A stretch of 64,000 bases of DNA from Oenanthe sinensis (taxonomy: Eukaryota > Streptophyta > Magnoliopsida > Apiales > Apiaceae). The first letter of the stretch is position 1. The number at the start of each line of letters is the position of its first letter. Below are positions 12,136 through 24,807 of this stretch, one piece after another. The stretch is taken from contig CM053800.1 in NCBI GenBank assembly GCA_028671895.1, positions 24,387,886-24,451,885 on the forward strand. Direction: 5' to 3'. The position numbers and the translations under genes were made by a program. A model generated the notes under the pieces. That model did no database searches and had not been told where the DNA came from. It worked only from the letters and a program-made list of their open reading frames with translations.

Positions 12136-13476
12136 AATAATGGCTAATTTTTGGTTGCTAGGAGTTAATTTAAGCTCATAAATATTAAATGTTAATATTT
12201 AAAGAATTTATGAGATTTGAATTAATAAAATCCTAGGGCTTATGTATTTTTTAATAAATTATCTTAAGATTAATTTAATACTCTTATAAGATAATTATTT
12301 CAATTATAGCATAGGTACTTATAATTATTTTAAGCATTTATAAGCATTAATATGTAAATTATTGTATGTTTTTCTAATTATTATATGTCCTTAATAATTT
12401 AGTTACATGTAAATATTCATCTTAATTATTATTAATTAATCAAATTTTTGAATAAAATTTTCATTATTTTATTTCAGATTCTAGAATAATTAATAATATT
12501 TATATATATTTATAATAGTGTTGTTTTATTTCTATCATTCTGGAAAGACTTTTAATAATAGAACTTGGCAAGACTTTTCAAAAGTCTTATCGAGATTCTA
12601 AAATCAAAAGTATTACTGATTAAATATTTTATTTATTAAATATTTGTTATTCTATTTTATTTTCAGAAAGACTTTTTAAATAAAACTCGGCAAGACTTTT
12701 TCAAAAGTCTTACCGAGATTTTATTTCCAAAAGTCTTACCGAACATATCGTTTTTCTAAAATTGATTTTCTTATTAAAAGTCTTATTTCTTTTTAATAAA
12801 ACTAGTAAGACTTTCTAAATAAAACTCGGCAAGACTTTTCAAAAAGTCTTATCGAGTAAATCTTAAACGTCTTACTGCATATATAAATATTATTTTTATT
12901 TTATTCTCAGCAAGACTTTTTAATAAAACTCGGCAAGACTTTTCAAAAGTCTCACCGAGTTGTTAAGTAAAAAGTTTTACCGAGATTTGTTTTAGCAAAT
13001 GTCTTACTAAGCTTTTAAATACTTAAACGTTTTATTAAATCAAAAGTCTTATTATCTTATACAGGCATATACTTACACGAGTTGTTCTCAGCAAGTCTTT
13101 TAGAAAACGTTTGAAAACCCTCAATTTGAACATCAATTCAACTGATCTCAGTTGTTGTACGTGATTTCTACAAGCTTTTGTTTGCTTAGTTTGGTAAAAT
13201 CACTCAAGAACAGCTGAAACTCTGCCCGTTTTTCCTCAATCAACTGTTATTTGGACTAGTTTTGAAGAACTATTGGTGTTGATTACTGATTAAGGATAGA
13301 ACTGATTTTGGTAGATTAAAGGTCTAATTTGAAGTGATTTTGGGTGCTAAATTCGAGTTAGGGTTTTTGAGTTTTTTTTAATCGAATTGTTTATGTACTG
13401 ATCTCCGGTTGTAATTTTCGATTAAAGGCTAATCAAATAGAAAATTAATTAATTGTTATAATTAATTAATTTAAAA
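12136..13476 (+). promoter_or_regulatory. Spacer between pol and accessory ORF of A, with second motif array
   Basis: Non-coding. From 12541 to about 13110 it carries many copies of the AAAGTCTTACCGA/TCGGYAAGACTTTT motif found in the LTR of the same element, again as back-to-back inverted pairs (for example AACTCGGCAAGACTTTT facing AAAAGTCTTACCGAG near 12700). A TATATAAATA sequence lies inside at about 12882. The part from 13110 to 13476 resembles a leader. The arrangement suggests a second promoter for the accessory ORF. Confidence 0.6.
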
Positions 13477-16420
13477 ATGGCAGCCATGTTTGTAATAGCT
13501 AAAAAAAAATTTATTGGGTATTTTGATCCAGTTAATTGCAAAGAGGCTAGGTTTAGGCCCTGGATCGGATTCATGAATAAACACTCTCTAGTCAGAACAA
13601 CTATTACACTGAAAACTCCACTGCAGATTGAACCTCTCAGAGCTTTATTGTAATAACCCGTATTTCTGACGCTTGGGATTATAAAAATTTTTGGATAAAA
13701 TTTTTCATTTTTGAATAGATGATTTTATGGATTTATTTTCCATAAGGTATTTGAGATGTGAGGACGTATTATTAATATACGGGGTATTCGAAAATATGCG
13801 TATCGGTGTTGCGATAGCATACGTAATAAAAAAAATAGGACTAATAATTATTTTTAGTCCAACGAAATAAATTTGAAGTCCGGATGAAAGTCGTAACAGA
13901 GTTTGAGAGACGGTGTAAGCGAATAGCATTTATTCGGAGAATTGTTTCGTAATATGAGATTTTAAGTTTTTAGAACTTAGGTGGGACGAAAGAAAAGAGT
14001 ACGATAACGAGAGATTAAAACGTTATCGGGAAATTACGCGACTACCGCACGAATCGTTTAAAACACTAGCTTCCACCACATAAAAATCACTTTTGCGTTC
14101 ATTTCTTCACCAAGCACAGCCACAACAGAAGGGAAGAAGGAGGAGAGGAAAATGATGAAGAAAAATCACTTGGCTTGCTCGTTCTTGCTCATTTCTTCAC
14201 CGTTTCTTGCGCTTGATAGCTTGAATCGAATGTATAACACTCACCTTGCTTCATCTTGATTTCTACATCATTCCATCCATGAAATCTTTAGTTATGATTC
14301 AAAGAAGGTTCGAATGAACAGTAACTCCGAAAATAAATAATTTGTTTTCTTTGATTCTTGAGTTCCTATGGCTTGATTGATGATTGTTATAGCATATATA
14401 TGTTATGGGTAGTGAAAAGCATCCATGTATGACCCTAGAAACACATGCTTTGATTCATTGATTTCTAGGTTTTGTTTTTCATGCTTGGCTGATTTTTGGA
14501 GCTTGAGATTGTGTTATGATGTAGTATATGGTTGAATGAGGAGTTTGGGATTGTTTGTTGGTTGATTTGGAGTAGAATAAAAATGGAAAACGATGAGAAA
14601 ACAAACGTAACCATGTCATTTTTTTTCTAACCTTACTGCTGCAACTGTCCAGAAAAATCTGGGAACATTCGGCCACTGTTCTTGGCTTATGGCTGATATG
14701 GTTAGATAGTAGATTGTCTCTAGATCGTTTGAGCGCTAATTTTGTATCATTCGGAGTTACGAGTCAAAAGTTATGGCCGATTTAGTAACGGTAGCGCAGG
14801 AAATGGAAATCCTGTTTTTGTCCAACTTTGAGGCTATGATTGGACTAGCTACGGAGCTTAATAAAATCCAAAATGGGATATTCCTTGACAGTCATAGAAG
14901 ACCTAAGAGAAGAAATCGTGTCAAATGGATTAATTTCCAATTTATTAAAAATGCTAGAAAACAGGGTGTTAAGTGAAATGAACATAAGTGAAAGGTTAAA
15001 CAATCGTTTTGGGAGTCGAATTCGAGCAAGTTAGAGGACTTGTCTCGAGTCGACCAAGTAACGAAAGTTGTTGAGGAACATCATGACTATACGTAGATGC
15101 AAAGAACTTGATTAAAAATCATTGACAAGATAGTTTTGCGAGTAGCTAAAGTAGGCTTGAGGAGGTGAAATGTCGGGCAAAATAAGAGTTAATAAAATGA
15201 CAAAGTGCGAGTTGTAATGGTCGCGTTTGGACTCGAGCTAGGTTGTGGAGTAGCATTGAGATCCTAGCTATCAAAAACATGAGGTTTAACAATCACGAAG
15301 CAGTTTGGGAATTAAAGTCGAGTGAGTTAGATGACTCATTTCGAAATGATTAAAACATGAAAGTTGTTAGTTTTAATCTTGTCTAGTTGTATACTAAGAA
15401 TGGTACAAGTTGAATTGGTGGTTAATATTTTAACATATGATTTCAAAGAGGAAATAGTTGAAAATGATAAATGAATTGTTGTTGGAGAAAGTATTGGATA
15501 TTGAATTGAATTGCGGATTATTTGTGAATGTTTTGGGAATGAATTGAGGTTGTAATTGAGGTGTTTTACACCGGGCATAGTCTAACTTACGAATGGGTCA
15601 TGCCCGATTTTCTGTAGAAAATACCTTTACTTAAGTTTAATAAACTTTAGAATTGAGAAGACGTGTAAATGAAATTTTCAGGGGAAAATAAAGAAGCATG
15701 GCTTAAAGGATATGGCCATCTATATATGAGTTAATATTGAGGCATAGTTGTAACAAGAAGTTATGAGTTTCCCAAAAAGGGGGATTTGTTCATTTGGTTT
15801 GATTTTTGGTTAATAACTAAATGTGTAGTTGAGTTGTGTTTGCTTGGGATATGAGACCAAGCTGATATATATATCTTGTTATGTTAGAAATATATCAAGA
15901 TGGAGCATTATGGCATCTAGTAACGAAAGAAGATATATCCATATCGTGAGAAAAAGGAAACTTAATTGGAATGCCTGCCGTCGCTAAGGACCAAAGGCAA
16001 GTTTTCCTAACCTTATACTTTTATTTTCAAAAGATTATATTCTTGAGTTGCATGGAAAATTAAATTATGTTTATGCAAGTTTTCGAAACATGTACATAAT
16101 GTACTTTTTATATACCGTTGTTGTGGTTGTGATATGAACTGTTTTTGAAATTACGTATTGATTTAATAATTGTTCGAATCTTTCGTAATTGTTTGGCTAT
16201 ATGCTATAAGGTATTATAGATATAAGCCGGTGTTTAAAAAAGGCTCTAGGAGTAGAGCAGATATTCGTATTTTCAAAACGTAGACCGGGAGTCGGATAAA
16301 GTATTTTAAATACTGTTATAATCCGGGAGAAGCCGGAGACAGGGTATTTTAAAATAGGGATTGTAAATATTCCTAGTATATAAATATTGGAATATTTTAC
16401 GACAGATGTATGAAATGAGA

Positions 16421-16860
16421 CTAATAAATATCATTTGGATATTTATCTAATAAATGAATATTATTCTTGAATATTCATTTAAATATAAGTTATTAATTGT
16501 TCATCAATTAATAAATATCATTTGGATATTTATCTAATAAATGAATATTATTCTTGAATATTCATTTAAATATAAGTTATTAATTGTTCATCAATTAATA
16601 AATATCATTTGGATATTTATCTAATAAATGAATAGTATTCTTGAATATTCATTTAAATATAAGTTATTAATTGTTCATCAACTAATAAATATCATTTGGA
16701 TATTTATTTAATAAATGAATATTATTCTTGAAGATTCATTTAAAAGTAGTTATTCATTAGTTATCAATTAATAAATATCATTTGGATATTTATTTATTAA
16801 ATGAATATTATTCTTGAATATTCATTTAAAAATGGGGTTATTAATTGTTTAATTATTTAA
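16421..16860 (+). repeat. 87-bp tandem repeat in solo LTR E
   Basis: About five units with the landmark ATCATTTGGATATTTAT start near 16431, 16518, 16605, 16692 and 16778 (spacing 87, 87, 87, 86). Each unit contains the inverted pair GAATATTATTCTTGAATATTC. The last unit decays into single-copy sequence. Confidence 0.9.
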
Positions 16861-17299
16861 TAAATATTATTCGAATATTTATTAAATATTCTATATTGAT
16901 TTAAAAATTAGTGGAGGTCTTTACTAATTATTTAAAAATATTTTGACCTTCGGAAAAATTATTTAAAAATAGTGAGGGTTCCCTAATATTTATTTATATA
17001 ATATTTTATTCTTTTAATAAGAATAAAATTTTTCGGACTTATCAAAAATAGGGAACGAGGTCTAGGAAGTAAAAGACGATTTAATTTCTCAAAAACAGTT
17101 ATGTTTTGACATCGCTGGCCTACTATAGTAGGGTGTTCAACTTATCAAAACATGTGAGGTTTTTCGACTAACATGTGAGGTGTTCAACTTAAAATGATTT
17201 TATTTCCTTAATAAAGGACATCAGTTGACGGAGGTCAACATTCATTTGTGGGAAGAGGGCTGTCTCAATTATTCTGGCAGTACCCATTTAGAGTTTGGT

Positions 17300-17582
17300 G
17301 AATCTATTAACAAGTATGATATACTTGGGGAACTAAGAGTAAATTCTGGTTCTAGGTTAGATAGATGAATCTATGAACAAGTATGATATACTTGGGGAAC
17401 TAAGAGTAAATTCTGGTTCCAGGTTTAGATAGATGAATCTATTAACAAGTATACACTTGGGGAATTTGGATTAAGTTCCAGTTCCAGGTTTATAGATTGT
17501 TCCATTCCGAGTTGTGAATCTATTAACAAGTATCATATACTTGGGAAATTTGGATTAAGTTCCAGTTCCAGGTTATAGATTA
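17300..17582 (+). repeat. 67-81 bp tandem repeat in solo LTR E
   Basis: Four imperfect units start at GAATCTATTAACAAGTAT (17300, 17367, 17435, 17516; spacing 67, 68 and 81). They include ATACTTGGGGAA and a TTCCAGGTT tail. Confidence 0.85.
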
Positions 17583-20500
17583 TTCCTCAAGGACTGGAGT
17601 AAAAGTTGCGTAAGAGGTCGGTGACGCACGACCCAGCCGAAATCATGGCCCATGAGTTGCCTAGGGTGACTTCCCGATAAGAGGTTGTCCTTCTACTAGT
17701 AGAGAAAGTGACTGGTTCTTCTATTGTACAATGCGACTGATCATCGCGTACAATAGGGCATTGAAAAATCTCCACATAGTCCTATTTCTTCCAATTGGAA
17801 TTGTGCTGCAACATCGTAATGAAAGCCTATGAGCTGATTTACCGAGGGTGTTGTCAGTGGTTGATATATTGAAATCTTCGTACTCATTTAAACTACTTGG
17901 ACAAAGTTGTTTTGCAAAATGTGTAGAGTACGTAAAGTGTGCATGATATTGCAGTTTTAAACGATGACTAAAAGAGTTTATCTACAGCGATAAATATTCT
18001 GGCTGGGCTATATTGCTCATTCTTGCTTTGTTTATATATCACAACACAACAGGTCAATCGAGATGTTTTGACGAAAAGTTATTTTGAAAACTTTAGCGGG
18101 TACATGATGTACAACGAACAGCCATAGTATGCTGGAATTGCCTAAGAGGTTTTGGCAAAAAGGTTTATTTTAAAGATTTAAGTGGATATATGATATATAC
18201 CAATCAAATTATAAATCTTTAAAATGTTTTACTGGATTTCAAACCTTACAAGGGGTATGGTTTAAAGGGGTTTGATTTGCTTATGATAAGAAGCAACTAT
18301 TATTGCGGTATCTTGAAATGGGTACTTATTATAGTTATGGGAATCTAGCAAAACTATAGTTGATACTATTTTGCTAAGCTATTGATAAGATTATCTCCAA
18401 ACGGTGAACATAATAAGTTCATTGGGTTTTATCTCAAAAGCTTCAGAGGAAATACGAAAGAGTGGTAACACTATATTTGATAGTGTCTTATTTTATATAA
18501 TGAACTAAATTGTTCGGATTATATTCCTCTAAACTCTAAGTTGAGTATAAATGATTTTAACAGAAAACTCTGACTATATGTATCGTCGAGAGATACTTTG
18601 CTATGCTTACCTTATTTTGGTAACCTTATGATATACTATTGAGATAGTAGTGATTATCATGTTCTTGGATGAGAATCACATAGATAATTGAGTGGATAAT
18701 TTGCTGAGCATTCTTTCGCTCACCCTTGCTTTATAATAAATTTTCAGAGAAAGCGAGCACACCTTGGATTGGCTCCATACTTTGAGGAAGGAAAGTAGGA
18801 GATTCACCCTTGGAGACGGTTCGGTTCAGAACTATTCCTCAGAAGTAAGTGGATAGGTTTCAGTATTGATCTAGTTATTAATGTCACTTCATGTAGAGGT
18901 TATCGTTGATAACGTGAGATCCTGGTTAAGTACATTTGGTTTGTAATAACTAATGGTACTTGTTGTATATCGTTTCTAAGACTATAACTTGTATGTGTGA
19001 GAGAAAGGGGTCTATGATGTGCTTTTGTTGAATTGTTGAGTATTGCAGGTTTTAAATGATTGGATGATGACGTGACGACTCAAATCCCAGACCCCGGATT
19101 TGGGGGCGTTACACTTATATTCAACAGCATGGAATATTTCAAATGATAGGCTAGTTCAATTCTCTTTCAAGATTGGAGAGACGAAGTATGTGGTAGATGA
19201 AATTGATGTAAAAAGAGTTTTAGGGTTTCTGACGGAGAATTTCGAGGCCCTACCCTTAATTGAAGATATAACTTTCTTTTTACAGTCAATTGACTATCAG
19301 GGCACGATTAATTTGTTAAAGTTGTCTAAATCCCAGTTGGTAGCTGAATGGGATGATGTCTTCGACACTTTAGCCAAAGTCTTTGCTCCAACAATGAAGA
19401 GAAACTTTCACAACATATCAACACTACTGCAAGTGATTGTATATTCTGTAGCCCACAACAGGAGAATAAATTTTGGGAAGCTAATCTGAACAGAAATAAT
19501 CAGGAAGATGGGAATTGCTGAAAGTAGAAGACTGGACTTAGATCAGAAAGTAGCATGTTTTTATCCTAGATTTCTAATGCTCTTAATGAATAATGTTCTG
19601 TCAGAGGAGGACAAGGCAAGATTTGCAAACAGTCCAGTGGAAGAATCCCCTACAACACAGAAAAATTTGTTCACAAGACTCAGCAACTTAAACAAATTTG
19701 AAGGGGTAGCCGTAGAAATAACAGAATATATGGTTGGCATTCTCAATCAGATAGCCAATCCAGTACAGGCTCAACCGCATCAGTAGGAGCCAGAATAAGT
19801 GCCAATGGAAATGGAAAGTTCTGCGCAACCACTAATTGAAGCTGCTTATCAGGCAGAACAAGAGGCACGGGAACATCATGTAATATCTTAAACCCTGGCT
19901 TCTAATTTCCTACCTATAAATATATCTACTGCACCTTTAAATATATCTGTGGCGGACTATAATTATGGTCTTATACTTCAGGACTTCAGCTATGAACCTG
20001 AAAACACACAGGTTCAATCCCAAGCTGGAATAGAACCTCAAACAGTTTCTCCTTCTTCAACTTCATTGAGTCTAATCAGAAAAAGGAAGAAACCAGTTAG
20101 AAAAGTAAGAGGTACATGTGTCATAATGAGTGAACCCGCAGCTCTGTCTCCACCATAAAGAGGTCCAAAATTTAACCTGAGACAACTGCAGACTCATCAT
20201 TTTCCTCTCAATAGGAAATGGACTTTGAAACAACCATACAAGATTCTCTAGATACACTCGATCAAACGGGTGATTCTATTCGCCGTTCAGCCACGACAAC
20301 AGATGATGAAGAGCCCCGCACACTACTAGCGTTCACACTAGCAAGACCTTCACTTGCAGAAACACAATCCGGAGAGGGCACAATTGATGGTCAAATATTT
20401 TTGATGAAAACCTGTCAGATGCCACATTTATAGTGGACCAAGACATTTTTGATGCAGTGCAGCATCAATTGCCATCACAGGTATTAAGGGGCACCACAGA

Positions 20501-22740
20501 CTCTGATGAGCCTCTCATTATATTGTCTAAGGTGGTGACCCCCCTGGATTTCTTACATCCAGTTCCTTCACAGGAAGGTCTCGAATCCGCTAGTGGATTT
20601 GAGAGGAAACCACTCCATAGAGGGAGTTGGGGCTCCATTCACGAAGCAGCTACATTAGTAACAGAGCCAATGCAAGATAATCTTGTTGAGGACGCGCCTT
20701 CACAGGCATCAGAAGAGCAGTTCGACTCTTTAACAGCTATTGTTTTATATACGGGTACATCATCTGGATCAGGAAAGGAGCAAAACATGAGTGAAGTGAG
20801 GCAAACACCGAGTGAAACACATGCACATAGTTTAGAATCAAATCAGAGTGCAAGCGAGGTGAGTGCACACATACACAATGAACTTTTATCCAAAATGGAA
20901 GCTCTCCAAAGGGAAATGCATATTGTTCAGGATGAGTTGGCCAAAGAAAAAGCATACGCAGAAACCAAGTCTGCCTCTATAACAGAACAGCTGACAATCG
21001 TGCGGAAAGATGTTAAAAATGTCAAATCATCTATTCTTCAGAAAACTCAAGATATCTAGAACGTGCAAAGTCTTATTGCTGAGGATATGAAAGATGTAAG
21101 CAGATTACATGAAAGAATGGATGAAGTTGAGAAAAGTTTGACCCTTACAATACTTGAAAATGAAAAGATCTCCACTAAACGATTCAGCAAGCTGGATGAT
21201 ATGGTACATTTGAATGAGGGAATGAAGCAGGTCTATCTGACCATGCAGAAACTTATTACATCCTTTGAAGCTTCTAAATCTGTAGAGGATCCCTCAACTA
21301 AGGGGGAAAAAGAAAAAGAAGTAGCTGAAGAAGAAATGGCTGCTAAAGTTAAAGGGAAAGAAAAGATGTAATCTGATCAAGATCAATTTGAATCTTATGT
21401 TCCAGAGGAGCAGTATTACCCAGAAGAACAGTTCATTGATGAAAATGTTGAAAATCAAGGTTTCAATCCTGACTTCTGTAGAGTTGAAGATGACACTGCC
21501 TTTGAAGAAGAATTTCAGTTTCCAAAAGAGAAAGAATCTGATCCAGCCTATGAAGAGACAATGAGGAAACTAAAAGAAGATATCAAGGCGAGCAATGTTA
21601 AAACTCAGAAGCTGAAAGCTCTACTCAAAGAAAGAACCCAAACAGAAAGAGAAGCAAGTATGGAAAAATAGAAGCTATGGGCTTTAGCTGTAAGGAAGAA
21701 GAAGGAAGATATTGAGCTAAAGATAGTAGCTAAGTGAGATGCAGCAAGGCAAGTTTTAGACAAACTCCAGAAAGGTCCTTTTGAAGATAAACAAATGCTT
21801 TCAGTCATCGAGCGTCTTGAAAAGTCGAATGGCAGCCTAGATAACTTCATGAAGGCATTGAAAGAAAAAGTTGATTATATCACTATCATAGTGGATCACA
21901 TTCTTGAAGACTGGAAATTACTAGTCTACACACATAGGAATGGCAAAATCAGAATATCGTTGGAATTCTTTCGACAAAGATTGTTGTCAGTGATATGGAA
22001 TCTGTTAAATAAAGTGAAAAGAAGCTCAGAAGAAAATGAACTTCTCAGGGATAGACTCAGAGACTTTGCAACAGCTACTAGTCCTCAGATCTTATATGAT
22101 CCTCATGAGGTAAGATTTTTCTCAAACAAGTTGTATCAAATCATGCAATTAAATGAGGAGTCATTAAAAGGCTACACAGTTAAGTACATGATTCAAGTTG
22201 AGAGAATGTTGAGATCGAAAGGATTCAGATCCCAAGCTAAGTTGGATGTTGCACAAAAGATCAGAAATTACTGTCTGTCAAAGAAAATTCCTTCATACAT
22301 CAGGCAAATGCCAAAGATAGATTCAACTCATCCATATGATGTAGAAGAAGAGATAGTAGATCTAGTTGAGCTAGAAGTACAATGAGAATTAGCTCGTGCT
22401 AAGCATAGAAGATTATATGGAGAACCCATTACAACCGAAACATCAGAAGCTGAAGAGGTACCAAGAACACCAGTGCACAAAAGTTCTAATTTAGAAGAAG
22501 GTGAAGTTGATACCACTGAAGACTAAAGACTCAGATAGGTCAAGATAGAATCTATGTAATATTTTTTCAGTACTAGAGGAACATCTTTCTTGTATTTATC
22601 TTTCATGTATGAATCTGAAAAATTGTTAAATATAAAACCAGAACTTTTGTTTATTATTTACAGTTATTACATGTCGTATTACTTTCTTAGTTGTTAGTTG
22701 AGTTATCCTCTAGAAATTTATGTGTTAAATGTTTAACAAT

Positions 22741-22753
22741 AAATAGGGGAGAT
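22741..22753 (+). other. Polypurine tract of element A
   Basis: AAATAGGGGAGAT abuts the 3' LTR. The same tract, AAATAGGGGGAGAT, precedes the 3' LTRs of B and C, which supports a shared lineage. Confidence 0.75.
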
Positions 22754-24024
22754 TGAAAGGCATATGACTAGACCTATTTGTAATAATTAGATGACAACTC
22801 AACTCAGATAAGAAACATAAGTAAATAATAAATATGATAACAGGAATCAAGACAAGCAAAGTTAACTAGTCACAAAGAATCCTAGAGATCAGAAGTGTTC
22901 TTATGAAGCTGCTACTATTAACCAGAAGAAGTTCATTAATATGTTCAAGCATCGGTGAAAAATAATAAAGTAGTGTTTTTGAAAAGTTCAGAAGATTCAG
23001 AAGATTTCAAGTGCCTACTACTATAGAAGGATTCCAAGAAAAGAAGATATTGAAGACAAAGCGAGAAGCAAGAACAAAACAGAAGATCACATCTATTAAA
23101 GTTAAAAAGTAAAGAATATTTATTTAGTATGACACAAATGAACCAGACAGTACATTTGTGTGTAAACTAATTAAATAAATATTTATCACCTAGCTAAAGT
23201 GATTTTCAGACAGAAGACAAGAAGATTCATGTCAAATCTTCAAAGGTTGTGCAGTGAAGAAACTAAATTAATTCTATTATCAAAAGTTAATTAATTATTT
23301 AATTTATCTACTTAAATTAATTCACATTGAATTAATTTAATTTATAAATTATTTAATTAATAAATTATGGAATTAATTTAGTTAAAAGAAGATTTAATTT
23401 TACATTTTTAAGAAAGTCTTACTGCACTAAAATAAAAAGTTCTACCGAATTATTTCGATAAGACTTTTTAAAAGTTTTACCAAATTAAATCGGTAAGACT
23501 TTTTCAAAAGTCTTACCAAATTATTTCGGTAAGACATTTCAAAAGTCTTATCGAGATAACACGGGAAGACCTTTTTAAAAGTCTTACCGAGTTTCATTTG
23601 TCTCTTTTAAAAGTCTTACCGAGTTTTAAAAGTCGTGCCCAGCTTATTTAAAAAGTCTTATAGGCTAATTTATAAAGTCTTTTGATTTTTTAAATAAATT
23701 TTATTCAAAAGTCTTGCTATCTTTTTTCTCTATAAATATGAGAATATTGTCTTCATTATTTCAAGATTGAAAAGATTAAAAAAACATTCAAATTTCAGAA
23801 ATTTATATGCATTGTAAGATTCACAGATTTCTGTGCAATTTTGAAATATAATTGATTAACCCGAATACTTCATGTCGAATTCGTTCTAAATCACTTTATC
23901 AATTATAAACTTTTCATCGGATTGATTGTTATAATACTTTTCAAGTTAAAAATAATATCTTTTACTTGAACAGTATTTCATAAATATTAATTTTTCGTGA
24001 TTAATTAAAATAATATTTTAAATC
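22754..24024 (+). repeat. 3' LTR of element A, left part
   Basis: This is homologous to 4971-6242, with about 18 differences in the first 260 bases. It includes the motif array (about 23410-23720) and the TATA box. It stops where element B is inserted at an AAATC target (24020-24024) and resumes at 38226. Confidence 0.9.
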
Positions 24025-24120
24025 TGTTAGGGATATATTCATTTGATGATGTACAAAATACTAGAACAGTGTCTAGATTAGTTTATCTGTAATAAGTTTT
24101 TCTAGTCTCTGAAATGTATA

Positions 24121-24298
24121 ATCAGAGTCTAGATAGTCAATATTCATGTTATTTGTACTTGGAAGAATTTCTGTAGAAAATGAAACCAGAGTCTGGAAGG
24201 TGATCAGAGTCTATAGACTATCAGAGTTTATGATCTATCAGAGTCTACATGTGATCAGAGTCTGAAGATCATCAGAGTCTGAAGATTTCAGAGTCTAT
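24121..24298 (+). promoter_or_regulatory. Array of CAGAGTCTA motifs in LTR of B
   Basis: Seven exact copies of CAGAGTCT and one variant lie in about 180 bases, several followed by A, and one forms an inverted pair (AGAGTCTATAGACTA). The array is upstream of the TATA box at 24482. The complement TAGACTCTGA is repeated in the spacer before this element's accessory ORF (32100-32220), and single copies are scattered through its coding regions. Confidence 0.75.
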
Positions 24299-24481
24299 AC
24301 AGTTGAGGATAAATTTGGAAGAAGATCACAGGAATGGAAAGTCTTCGAAGATCAAGATAAATATATTGCAGATATGCTATGGGAAAGAAAGAGAATTCTA
24401 GAAGGAAACTGTCAACTAATAATTAGGAATTCTATTCCTATTGTAATTTATCTTTCTGTTATTAGTTGATAGGCAGCTCTC

Positions 24482-24489
24482 TATATAAA
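24482..24489 (+). promoter_or_regulatory. LTR TATA box of element B
   Basis: TATATAAA lies about 290 bases before the LTR end and about 180 bases after the motif array; it is repeated in the 3' LTR. This position is typical of a U3 core promoter. Confidence 0.6.
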
Positions 24490-24771
24490 CTCTATGTAAC
24501 CTAATTGTAAAGGTGTGGAAGTCGAAGCATAATTATCTGAGTGAAATTTTGTGAGAGCATAGAGATAGAGAGAGTTGCTGTGATAAACACAGAGAAGCTT
24601 CTAGGGTTTGTGTACACCCTAGGAGAGTTTTGTATTCACAAATCAATAATACAAAACAGTACTTATTCATATTTTTGTGTTTGAGTTTGTTCTTAATTTG
24701 ATTTTAAATCGGGCAGAAAAGACATACAAGTATTCAACCCCCCCTTCTACTTGTACGACTGGGAAAACAAT

Positions 24772-24784
24772 TGGTATCAGAGCC
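24772..24784 (+). other. Primer binding site of element B (initiator tRNA-Met)
   Basis: TGGTATCAGAGCC begins two bases after the LTR end, the standard complement of initiator tRNA-Met used by plant copia elements. Confidence 0.85.
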
Positions 24785-24807
24785 TAACGTTTAAAAATCG
24801 ATCAAAG

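Larger units (their letters stand above)
13649..19113 (+). mobile_element. Element E: giant solo LTR (5465 bp) inserted in A's accessory ORF
   Basis: It begins TGTAATAACCCG and ends GGGGGCGTTACA and is flanked by TTTAT (13644-13648) and CTTAT (19114-19118), a 5-bp duplication with one mismatch. Removing it restores the frame continuity of the host ORF, which fixes both ends. It holds no long ORF and no internal copy of either terminus, so it looks like one LTR left after recombination. A large non-autonomous (LARD-like) element is the alternative. Size and termini suggest a Ty3/gypsy element with giant LTRs (Ogre/Tat-like). Two tandem repeats lie inside. Confidence 0.8.
13477..22526 (+). pseudogene. 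Accessory ORF of element A, split by solo LTR E and broken by stops
   Basis: It starts at the ATG at 13477 (MAAMFVIAKKKF). After 57 codons it is cut by solo LTR E and its duplicated target (13649-19118); the frame resumes exactly at 19119. The N-terminal domain parallels element C: RFRPWIGFMNKHS, VLGF, AEWDDVFDTLAKVF and YPRFLMLLMNN match C's RFKFWIRFLNLYS, VLGF, VEWNYFFEAITRCF and YPRFLQMLINH. A Ser/Pro/Glu-rich middle and a long coiled coil (20880-21860) follow. A C-terminal domain at 21870-22380 (DPHEVRFF, LRSKGF) also aligns loosely with C. Stops include 19487, 19784, 20156, 21057, 21369 and 22383; the final stop is at 22524. The function is unknown; no signal peptide or membrane helix seen. 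Confidence 0.75.
24025..24769 (+). repeat. 5' LTR of element B
   Basis: 745 bp with TG and CA ends. It holds the CAGAGTCTA array (24121-24298) and a TATA box, and the terminal TATTCAACC-C run-CTTCTAC signature. It is about 99% identical to 37477-38220 by eye. Confidence 0.93.

Noticed and set aside
14773..14976. 67-codon ORF inside solo LTR E as an internal coding remnant
   Set aside because: No similarity to gag or pol, and codons do not look coding; other frames nearby are equally open by chance.
24772..24784. tRNA gene fragments at TGGTATCAGAGC sites (6318, 24772, 38947, 57141)
   Set aside because: Each is a short sequence next to an LTR, that is, a primer binding site; no cloverleaf follows.
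24751..24807. Gag start at 24751
   Set aside because: This ATG is inside the LTR and its translation crosses the primer binding site; the ATG at 24808 matches the gag start context of A and C.
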